DNA of 60,000 nt from Hydractinia symbiolongicarpus. Its lineage: Eukaryota > Cnidaria > Hydrozoa > Anthoathecata > Hydractiniidae. Within the stretch, counting starts at the first letter, position 1, and each line of letters begins with the position of its first letter. A program made the position numbers and the translations under genes. Where the stretch lies: positions 5,830,001 to 5,890,000 of the forward strand of contig NC_079879.1 in the NCBI RefSeq assembly GCF_029227915.1. Direction: 5' to 3'. The notes under the pieces are model-generated. The model ran no database searches. It was not told the DNA's origin and saw only the letters and a program-made list of their open reading frames with translations. Positions 40,862 through 52,300 of the stretch are shown in pieces.

Positions 40862-41954
40862 CAGTACTGTGAAAAGGTTTGTTAACATCATGGTTCGTGT
40901 TTATTTTATGTTACGCACGAACCACAATAACCCACGATGCTATTTTTTTAACAATCGTGGACCTCGGATGATGTTTCGTGGACTACACGAACAACTTCTA
41001 TTGTAAAACAACAAAGACCGCATTAGTTTATCAATTAAATCAAAACCGACGGGAAAAAAATAAATTAACACTTGTTGTTTTAATTCGTTGTCAAAAAGCT
41101 AGCTATATAATAGATTTTAATCGTTCGTGAATCAAAATGCGACGTAAAAAACATTTCTATCGCCGCTTTTTGTTTATAAACTTTTAAAACGCGATCTAAA
41201 AAACATTTCTATCGCCGCTTTTCGTTTATAAACTTTTAAAATGCGATGTAAAAAAACATTTCTATTGCCGCTTTTTGTTTATGAACTTTTAAAATGCGAT
41301 CTAAAAAAACATTTCTATCGCCACTTTTCGTTTATGAACTTTTAAAATGCAATCTTAAAAAACATTTCTATCGCTGCTTTTCGTTTATAAACTTTTAAAA
41401 TGCGATCTTAAAAAACATTTCTATCACTGCTTTTCGTTTATAAACTTTTAAAATGCGATCTTAAAAAACATTTCTATTGCCGCTTTTCGTTTATAAACTT
41501 TTAAAATGCCGTTAAAAAACATTTCTATCGCCGCTTTTCGTTTATAAACTTTTAAAATGCGATCTTAAAAAACATATTGCAGACAAATTTAAGTTTTCTA
41601 GACAAATGACATTTCGTAAAAATACAATCGCGTCCATGACGAAAAAGTATACACCAAGCAAAAACTACGAATATGCTTTTTCAACTTGATAAAACCTGAA
41701 ACAAACAAATTAACTTTAATGAAAGACTTTTTTGAAAAGAAAAAAAATTAAATTACACTGGCTATAAAAAATCGTGCAGCTCGCGAAAATAATCGTGGTA
41801 CACACGATCCTTCGTGGAGATAATAATATTAGCGTGGTGACCACGATAAAATGTTCGAATATTTGTTATATATAAACACCACGATTTTATCGTGGTTCGT
41901 ATGCACCACGCTCGTTACACGAACACGATGTTAACAAACCTTTTCACAGTACTG
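40862..41954. mobile_element. 1.1-kb TIR element with ~55-bp satellite core
   Basis: Exact 28-bp inverted ends beginning CAGTACTGTGAAAAGGTTTG. Subterminal segments rich in ACGAACC/CGTGGT motifs recur. The centre (41140-41580) is an eight-fold array of a ~55-bp unit with ACATTTCTATCGCCGCTTTT and CGTTTATAAACTTTTAAAAT. No target duplication is obvious and no protein is encoded. Superfamily unknown. Confidence 0.75.
41140..41580. repeat. ~55-bp tandem array (about 8 units)
   Basis: Units differ mainly by one or two substitutions at CGCCGC/CACTGC and by the length of an A tract. The array is confined within the TIR element, so it may be a satellite seed. Confidence 0.85.
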
Positions 41955-42245
41955 TATGGACATTCTTAATCTGCTTTGCCATCTCATTTTCTATAGCAAA
42001 ACATGCACTAAAACAGGTATGTATAACCACCAGTCTCAGCTCTTAAAATTAGCGTTAGCATTTGGCACTGCCGACGTAAAATACGAAAAAATCGTAGTTG
42101 TGTTGGCAAAAAATTACCGACGTAATTTTGTTGTGAAATTTTTAAAGAACAATAATTTTGGATTTGTTTGAGCTACTCCCAGTCATTGCGACTACAAAAT
42201 AAGTACATACGATTTTCAGTAAGTTAATCATTATCACTATCTAAA

Positions 42246-42445
42246 ATCATTCAGGCTACAGAAATACTGTGGTACCATTTGATTAGTAATAATAATTGAA
42301 AAAAATTGTATATCGTATTAAAAAGAAGTCCAGAAGTTCTTTCTCCCACACAACACAGCAGGCAATAAGTCTGCCCTTGGTTTTGTGAGGAGAGATGTTC
42401 TGCGAAGACTCCAACAATTAAGTCTCCTGTACACGTTTTAAAGTG
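42246..42445. repeat. Dispersed short repeat, copy B
   Basis: Matches 13583-13780 in the same orientation, from ATTCAGGCTACAGAAATACT to GTGAGGAGAGATGTTCTG. Confidence 0.7.
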
Positions 42446-43328
42446 ACAGATGAGACGAAGGCAGCTTTCTTGATGTAACAAACTAAAATATACATACATC
42501 AAATTAGAATGAAATTTTTTATAAAATCTTTTTTTTGATTTAAGCTTAAAGGTGAATTAGTGTTTGAAGAGGACACGAGGTATAAAATGTTGTTGGACTT
42601 ATATATTATAGAGCTTAAAAAGTTGGTTAACAAGTCTTTTTAAATTTTTTAAAAAGCTCTTTTCATTCTCAAAATATTCACATTTTAAGAATTTCAGATT
42701 TAATTATGCTGCATAAATTATGATGTCATTTAAGTAATGACAAATTTTGACATTCTGTGTCATTTGTAATTTTAGACCTGTAGGGATGTGCATTTAAACT
42801 CTATCAATGCATAATGGTGAATTGATTAACATAAATTTTTTTGCCAAAATGACTTTGCTCCTCCCATGCCTCTTAATTTTTTTGTTGACTAAATTAGTTT
42901 CTTCATTTTTAAATCAATCTCCATTACACCTTATTCAGGCCCTATTTGTTCTATTGTTATTGAATGTCCTATTTAAAGGGGATCTAAAGTAATTTTAATA
43001 TAATGTATGATTCAGTGCTTGCAGAGGTGATATTCTCCAAAAAGCTTTATGTTACATGAAAAACTTTACTGTACTATGAACTTGATTGTGTCTTTTTTCT
43101 ATACATAAAAATATAATAGTCATGTGTGCAATATAAGGCTTATTTTGCACACAAGCATATTTTGTTAGCATGTTTTTACATTGTAAAATTAGTTAAAAGT
43201 GATGTTACTGCATATATCCAGAGAAAATGCCACAAAAATATGAGACAGGATATAAACATACTAACTTCACCTTCATTTGTCTTGTTCTCTTTAGATTAAA
43301 ATTGATATATGTTACGTCATGTTATAAA

Positions 43329-46300
43329 ATGGAGTGGATAACTATCTTTTATCTGGTATTTTTATATTGTGTTGTAATCTTTATCCTTGTTATCGTTCCT
43401 GCAGCTTTCAATATATCACTTGGTGTACGAGAAAGATACGTAAATTTGCTTTTAAGAATATTTGAGGTATGTGATATTTATTTTAAATACAGGTAGGTTG
43501 TATGAGGCCTGTGTAAGAAGTGTTATGTTGTACAATAGTGAGACATGGGCAGTGAAGCAGGAAGATCTTGACCGTTTAGAAAGGAATGATATGAGAATGG
43601 TTAGGTGGATGTGTAACGCCAGTCTGAGAGACAAAAAGATTTCAGATGAGCTAAGAAGCAGGCTAAGTATCCGTAGAATTAAAGATGTTATCCAGATAAG
43701 AAGATTGAATTGGCTGGGGCACTTGGAAAGAATGGAGGGGGATAATTGGGTAAGAAAGTGTAGAGACTTAATAGTTCCTGGGGCAAAGCCCAGAGGCAGA
43801 CCAAGAAAGACTTGGCAGGGGGTTATAAGGAGAGACTTATACAGAGGAAGTTGAGTTGAGATCTAACACAGTCTAGATCAGATTGGAAGAGGGTCATTAA
43901 TATACCCAATATTATTGACCGCATCCAACCCATGCTAGCATGGAAAACAGACGTTAAGCCGAGAATGATGATGATGATGATGAGAAAATCTTCTTTGATG
44001 TCAAATAAAAATTCCCTCAGATAATTTTCAAACTTCAAGCTTTCAAAATGCTCAAATTGGTATTGGAATAAAAATTGTACATTTTTAACCACTTTCAAGC
44101 AAGTCTCTCACAGTACATAGCAGAGATATTAACTTAGACTTGACATGCAACTGACAATGATGAGCAAGATTTCAAGGCCATCCTCAACAAGTTTCCATGT
44201 GATTATCAGCATCTTTAAATTTTAGTTTGGTTATCAACGAATTCGTGAAAATAATGTTTTAAATGAAGCTGCCAGTGGTAAGTTACATGGTAAACAAGTA
44301 ATTTATTTATATCTGTACTATTGATATATTCACTATCCTTAAATTTTTTAGGTATAATTGACCACAACCCAGAAACTCCAAAATCTCCTGTTCCTCGAAA
44401 TATGTCTTTTGATACTTTGCAAAAGCAATTTCGTTTATCTGATGTTTGTGAGTTTGCAACATTAGGTATTTCGGTGAGTGTTTTTTGTGTATAAATGAAC
44501 ATTTAGGACTTTTGTATGACAGATATAAATATTTTGATTACCTTTAATGTATAACAACTATTTTTATATAATAGTTTATGAAAAAGATTTAAAAAAAATA
44601 TTCCTAGGCTATTTCAGGGAAGGTGGGTGTGCATGCACGTGTCTACACACAGAAAATTATTATGAGTAATGAATAAAACAACCATAAGACAACTGTAAAT
44701 ATTTTTTTTAATGACGTTTGGGTTGCAGGCAGCCATTATCAAGCCAAATTCATTTATATATTTAAAAAACTTCCTGAAAGATGCATGTTTTTGAAACTCC
44801 TGGAAATTTGACATTGCCCTTGTTAAAAACATTCTGATGAGCCCTGGGGTTTTAGGATTTAGTTTTTTGTAGTTGTCATATATATTGATAGCATAATGCT
44901 AAAATTTATAAAGACACCTAAATTCTCGCCTAAAGTAATCAATGTGATTTTTTGCCCTATACATGCATCAGAACTTTCTTCAGAAAAATTATGAAGAATA
45001 TACATATTATGCTTGTATTGGTATAATTTTATGACCGAAGCCTTATAATCAAAATGATATTAACCTGGATTTTATTCTTTTATTTAATAAAGATAATTGT
45101 AATGGCAAAAACAAAATGAACCCATTCCACAACTACAACATACAAACTTCCATTGTATACGGAATTTAATTCATGAATTCTCTTTCCAGGTTCTTGTGTT
45201 TGTAATTGAGAAAGGGACTGCTGTGTATTTTTGTTGAGCCAATACATAACTTGACAAGCAGCAAAGTGAAAAAAATAAATAGCTTTCACTTTGAGATGGT
45301 AATATATGTAAATCATAAATTTTATGAAGTCACCCCTTTGGTTGTTTTAAAATTCTGAAAATTATGGCTTTATTATAGTTATTTTGGGGGCAAGATTTTC
45401 ATTGCTCTCGAAATGTGTAAAAAGCTATTAAACATGTGTAAATGTAACCCTAATATAAAAAACTCCATGTCATCACAACAAAATTTATTACAGTGCAACA
45501 ATCTGGTTTTGATGAGCTTGAAATGAGCTCATCAAAACCAGATTGTTGCACTGTTATATTTCCATGTCATTTACATTTGATAAATTAACTTAGACAGTGT
45601 AAAGGGAGAGTCTAAGTAATATCTTTTATTCACTAGTCTATAATTGAAGATGAAGTTACAAACCGCTTTGATGCAGCAGGTATGGAGATCAAAATAAAAA
45701 AGTAGTTATATGCTTTAGAACATCCATTAGCAAGATTTGTTTTTATGAGAAATGCATTTTCTATCTATTAGGTTCTAAAAATACTAAAAAAATCCTGAAT
45801 AAGAAAAGAAGTGATCCCTTTTAGCATCTTATAAACATCGCAATATTATGATATAAAATTCGCTTTTATTTACACAATTGTTAAATATTTTTTTGTCAGA
45901 TTTTAAATTCTTTCTCATTTTTCTTTTTTCTGTTTTCAGAACTGCCATCTTGGAACTTATTAACACGAACAAATTTGAATTATCAGTTTATCAGGTAACA
46001 TGTGTACAAATAAATCTCAAGAAAACTGCTTTTATCATTTTTACTGTACACTACATTTCTGTAACTTTATTTCAGTATGCGGCTTACCATAATATGGATG
46101 CTTGGTTTTGTGGTTCGATATTGCATTTTTTTGCCTGTAAGGTAAGAGTAATACTAAAATTGAAAGAAAAAAATATTTCTGATGCATTCTATGTTTTATT
46201 TTTTTGTAAAGTTTTAATGCAGTTAAACATCTTTACTGCAGCAGTTTGCTTTCAAATGTACATTAAGCAAAGTAGTAGAGAAAAATCAAAAATGTCAAAT

Positions 46301-49300
46301 TGAGTTTAACAAACTTCGAATTAGCAAAACTTTGCCATTGTTAGGGATAGTTTGGCAAAATGTAAATTATTCTGGCCTGTCATGGAAGTTTTAATTGCAA
46401 GAAAGTTAAAAACATGAGAAAGCACTTTTCCAAGGGTCCAACGTCTTTTTTCTCTTTTTATATACTTTGTAAAAAATAGATAGTAAAACTGTTCAGAATT
46501 CTAAAGCTGTTTTGCTCTTTATGAGACAAAACGAAACAAAATTTCCATGCAAAAAAAGGCACTGCTGACTTTTAACTTCGTCCAGTCGGCCTTAAAAAAC
46601 TATTATATTGTTATAAAACTATCAAAGCAGGATTTTACAATGTTGTGCTTATTATTTCGTTTTGTTTTTATAATGGGTTTAAGGTGGCCGTAACCCTTTC
46701 AAAAATCGCGTTTTTTTTTTTTACGTAATTAGTTACAAAAGGTTATTTTCAGACTATCCATTTGTCACAACACTTGTCACAATTTTATAGCTATAATACT
46801 ATTATCTTTCACCAAAAATATTCAGCCTAAAAAATTCCTCTTAAAATTAAAATTCATGAATAATTAATTATTTCTGCCAGATATAGCTTTAGTCCACATG
46901 CTTGTGAAATTGTACAGAAAGAAGTGACGTAATTATTAAAGAGAAACCTTAATAACAACAAAGATGGCGCATTATGTAGAAATTTAAGACAATCGTCATT
47001 ATGCTACACTGAAAGAGCTTTATCTTTTGATAGGATTTTCGTTTTAATTTAAAATTTTCAGACATGTTTGGTGAACCATGCAGCCGTGCAGTGTGCGGAA
47101 ATCTCTTTATTCGGAATATTTTTTTTTAACAGCGTTCGATGCAGCAGGGGATGCTAACAAAAAATCTTTTGAAATAAACAAAAGCCTGTTGTTAAAAAAA
47201 TATCAATGAACAAAAAAACTCTGCACACTGTTTTAACAGGATTAACCCAAGGTTCATTTAAAAACAGAAGCTGATAAAAAATACAAGATCGTAAAAAGTT
47301 TGAGCTCGTAGAAGCTGACTTTTTTCTTGTTTTGTGATACATTTTTATATAGAAATTTCTGTTAAATTAAAATCATTTTATTATGTATTAAGGCCTATAT
47401 TTTTAGGAAATATTAAAAAATTGGTATAAATAAAACACAGTAAATAATTCAGCTATTTGGACAGCTAAAAAAGGGTTACTGCGACCTTAAATCTGTGCAA
47501 CTTTTTTGTTGAAGGAAGTCCTATACATTTTTGAAAATACAATGTTTGGAGTAAAATGAAAACTCTGTTGTCCAATATTTTTTCGAAAATATATACATTT
47601 TACAGACCAGAATAGAAAAGACCCTGAAACAAAAAAATCCCAATACCTCAAGAACCATGAATGCAGTTAAGACCAAATGTTGACCAAATATCTAACTTAG
47701 TAATAGAAAATCTGTTCAAAGTTTTATTGTTCAGTGGCGTCATATTAGTAATATACAAAACAGAATTTCCAATTTTAGTCCGTAAAATGTGTTAGAAAAA
47801 TCAAAATACTTTGAGACTTTTCAGGAATGTAAATAAAAAAGATGGATGTGTAAAAAGTGTGGTGATCTAAAATGTGCAGAAATGTGCAAATGCGAAGACT
47901 ATGAGATTGCTAACATGAAGGAACACATTGCAACTGATGCGAATGATTATTAAGATGACATCGTTAAAAGAACTGCTGAGAATGTTTAATTGACAAAATT
48001 CAATAAAATTTTGTCAAAAAGTTTTAAATTGATTACATATTTTGAACATACTTTTTCAAACCTGGTCTGTAAATTATATATCTTTACAATGATGCTATCA
48101 TTGGAACTTTCCAAACAATATTTACCAGCTGAATATTTGGTCAAAATTTTTTTCTTGAGGAGCAAATATTTTTCCACTTACGGTTGTATCTCTTCCATTG
48201 GACAGGAAATTTAGTAAACTTATAATTTACAGCTAATAAATCAGCTACTAACTTTCTTCCTTTCGTTTTTAACTGCTGGAAGGTTTTAACACATTTTGAT
48301 TTTCTTACTAATTTTACTGAAAATTGTATTCTGGTCTGAAAGTTATCATTATGACGTCACTGAGCAATGAAACTTTGCAAAAAAGTTTTTTATATTTAAT
48401 GTTTTGTTTTTTATTATGCTGGATATTTGTTTGAAATTTGGTCTTTATTACATATAGTTCTTGTTTTATTAGCATTTTTCCATTTTGGTGTCTTTCCCCT
48501 TTTTGTTTTGTAAAATGTACAGGTGTCCAAAAAAAATTCGAACAGAATTTTCATTTTATTCCTTGACCATGCTACTTTCCAAAAATGTATAGAACATGTT
48601 TTTAACAAAAAAGTCACATTGAATTTGTCACAATTCAAACAATATTTTTTCTAAAGCTTGATTGAAAGAGTGACCTTATTTCTTTTAAAAAATCATGATG
48701 GCACTAAATAATTAGAAATGCGCGAAAAATTAAAGTTTAAGCAATAACTTTAATTTATTTATTTATTTATTTGTCACCAACAAAACTGCATAATTGCGCT
48801 TAGGTTAATTTTTCCTAACATATACAACTTGAAGCCCTTTATTTTTTCTTATTTAAAGCCTGAACTCGAAAGAGTATTGGTAAGTATTTGTTTAAAGTAA
48901 ATCCATGCGACAACTGGGTTCCACGTATTAAATGGTTAACTATAAATCAGAGTTCCACTTTAATGAACTGTTCAACTGAATATTCACTGCTATTTTAAAA
49001 ATGGTAGACATATCTTCCGTGAGCTCTACAAAAAGTGCATGATATGAAATTTGAATCAATGTGTACATGAGGAATGTGTTGAAAATTTGTGAAAACATTT
49101 GTTTTTTTTGTTACAACATTTTTTATGGTATATTTTTATTGCAGGTTGACATTAACTATCATCGGGTTGACAATGTTGTTATCATCCATGTCCATTCTTC
49201 CTCTCATACCTGATAAATCGTAAGTACAAAGAAAAACTGCCCAATAAGCAGTTCTAAAACGCGATTTGCATCGCAATTGATTGTTTACCTAATTTTATTT

Positions 49301-52300
49301 ATTTGTTTAGTCTTCGCAAGTGGTTGTGCAAATGGACAACGTTGTTGTCATTTCGAATTGTCGCCAGAGGATTCTCTGCAGTAGTTCGATTCCATAATAA
49401 GTATGAAAGTAAATTTTTTTTTATTTAATTCCTGCTAAGGCTTAACGAAACCATTTTTAACCGAACATACAATATAATATATAAACATAAGACCACTGAT
49501 TAGGACATACAAAATTCGTTATCACGGTGTTAAATTTCTGCGTTTGGTAAATACATCATTAATTCAAGTAAATATTAACTGTATATGCATAATTCATACC
49601 TTTCTATATTTAATCGATGAAAAAAACGGCATATTTGTGTTGTAATATGGTGGCTAGCTTGTATATGTTTCGAGCAACACTTTTCTTTTCTTTCAGAGAA
49701 AACATGGCAAAGGGTGGAGGTATATGTGTTGCTAATCACACTTCGCCAATTGATGCTATTTTATTAGCATGTGGTCGAAATTATGCATTGGTAGGACTTT
49801 ATAAGTTTTTTTTAACCTTTTTGTCATTTTTCTCATCTCTTTAATGAGTTTTCTTAGAGCATGAGTTATACACGTCCCTGTAGAGTTCCTTCAGTATTTC
49901 AGGAAGAATAGCTCACACCAGAAAGCAAATTACAAAACTGGTTCCCTGTAAGGGGACCCGTCTACAAATCCTGCAAATAATTCTTTAAAATTTTTTCCAG
50001 CATTTATAAACTAGTTGTTTATTCAAGAATTCCAATCTAGAAGCCGTGTTGTTCACCAAAACACACTTCTAAATAAGTATTCTCTTGTAAAAAGTGTTTA
50101 CCATGTTCACCATAATATATTTTAGATTGGACAAATGCAAGGAGGAATCATGGGTACTGTTCAGAAAGCTTTGCTAAAGGCACAAGATCATATTTTTTTT
50201 GAACGTGGTGAAATGAAAGACAGGTTACTGGTCGTAAAAAGGTAAAAAAAAATCATATTTTTTGACTCTATGTTGAACTCATGTGATAGCATTGCCTTTT
50301 TTATTTTATATTTGTTTATGTTAATTAAGTTTTTTTTATATAAAAAAGGAACGCTCACTTGAGTACCCTTCATTTTCCTCTTGTGTCTGCATTGGCACAA
50401 AGTCACAATCTTCTCATCTCTTAATCCAAGTGATTTGTTGATCAACCTTTTGTTGATATATGTGAATAATTTAGCAGCATTTTTAATGATGTTTTTTAAT
50501 TTCGTTTAGGATGAAAGAACATGTTGAAGATCCAGAGAAAAATCCAATATTAATTTTTCCAGAAGGTAGGTTTTCCAATTCCATAATTACATAAAGCAGT
50601 GCAATGACAGCAGTGTATTTGGATTTTATGAATTAAAGTGAAGCTTTTACAAACTTGTACAGACAAAATCCTCAGTTCATCCTCAACCTGTTCTTTGTTG
50701 AAAAGAATTGGCATGGCTTTCAATTACCTTGTCATGATTTTGCCAACAATGACCTCGTTTTAAAACATCTTCGATAGATAACTTATAGCCTTAGCCTTGG
50801 AGATGGAAGCAGAACGAGTAAAGTGGGCTGTGAAAACAGAAGCATTTATTCCTGATGCCTTAAGCATGTCTATATAAAGATATATATTTAAATATAATAT
50901 ATAAGATATGTAACTACTACACATAACTAGTGTCATGAACATGTATACACCACACATGAGAGAATAAGAGCTGCAAGTAGCAAACAACAACTGATGGAGA
51001 GAACGTTTAATTAATAATAATTAATCAGTGATGATTTATATTTTCTTTGTAGTTATTATTCGGTAACCAAATTAATTAGTTGATAAAGACTAATTACAGA
51101 GTATGTACCCACAGACTAAATTAAAAGGATATACAATTAATTGTTTTTTGCTGCACAGAGTTTTCAAAAAGGCTTCATTAGATATAATTTACTGGGTGAA
51201 TATATAATTTTAATAAAGTCATACAATTTTGTTTGAAGATCGGTAGTTTAGCTGGTAGAATTTTCGATATATATCCAAGAGCCCACAATGGAAATTAAAC
51301 CACAGTTTCTTGTCCTAGTCACATTCAAACACCAGTGGTAAATTTTCATTATTCATTATTTTTCCAACCAACATTTATGCAATCAGGCAAGGGATATTAT
51401 ACATGTGTATTGCCTGTATCTCCCAGTTAGCTTAAATCAATGCGCAACAAAAAAGTTTTGAAGATAAGTACACTAATTCAAAAATATTACAAGTGTTCAA
51501 CTTCGTCCCGGGGCTCAATTCACTTCTTTGCCAGTAAATTAAGCCCCTGGCTTAAATGTTCTTTAAAGTGGTGTCTCTAAATGCGATAGCACTTCTAAGA
51601 TGGCGCGTTTTTAGTGTTTTGTGTTTCTTCTAGGTACTTGTATAAACAATACATCGGTAATGATGTTTAAGAAAGGAAGTTTTGAAGTTGGTGGAATAAT
51701 TTATCCAGTAGCTATCAAGGTTCGTCACGTTTATTACCTTTCAGAGATTTAGTGTAGAGTCAGTCGCAGAGTTGAATAAAGAAATGTTTAACTTGAGAAG
51801 GTGAACATTCTCATTTTTCATCAAGTTCCCATCATGTATTTTTCTTTTTCTTTTGACCTTTATTCAATTGACCATACCATTCATAAAAATGTTTTAATTT
51901 TCCCCTACTTTTTAGTACGATTCAACTTTTGGAAACGCGTTTTGGAATTCCATGAAAGAACCTATGGCTGTCTATTTACTGAACATGTTAACTAGTTGGG
52001 CAATTGTTTGTGATATATGGTATCTTCCTCCCACTCAAATTAAGGTAATAATTTTTCTTGCAGTATACTCTTGTGAGTTTGCACTAAAACGAAAAATTGA
52101 CAAGGATAGTGTTTGATTGTTCTGGCAGGGGACTTGAAGTGAGATGAGGCGAGAAACTAATTGAATTTCCGCGCCCGAAGGCGTAGGAAATTCTTTAAAA
52201 CCGTCGTTGTTTTCTTTCGGAGCATTTTTTGAGAAAAAATCGACCATGGGATTTCACTTTGCTCAGTCACAGATGTAAACTTCGTACCCAAGCTCCTTAA

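Noticed and set aside
41140-41580. CRISPR-like array
   Set aside because: Units are contiguous near-identical tandem copies without unique spacers, inside a eukaryotic TIR element.
43462-43854. LINE reading frame as part of the acyltransferase protein
   Set aside because: Exon 1 ends at a GT donor at 43466 and splices in phase to 44226; the open frame through the intron encodes reverse-transcriptase C-terminus.
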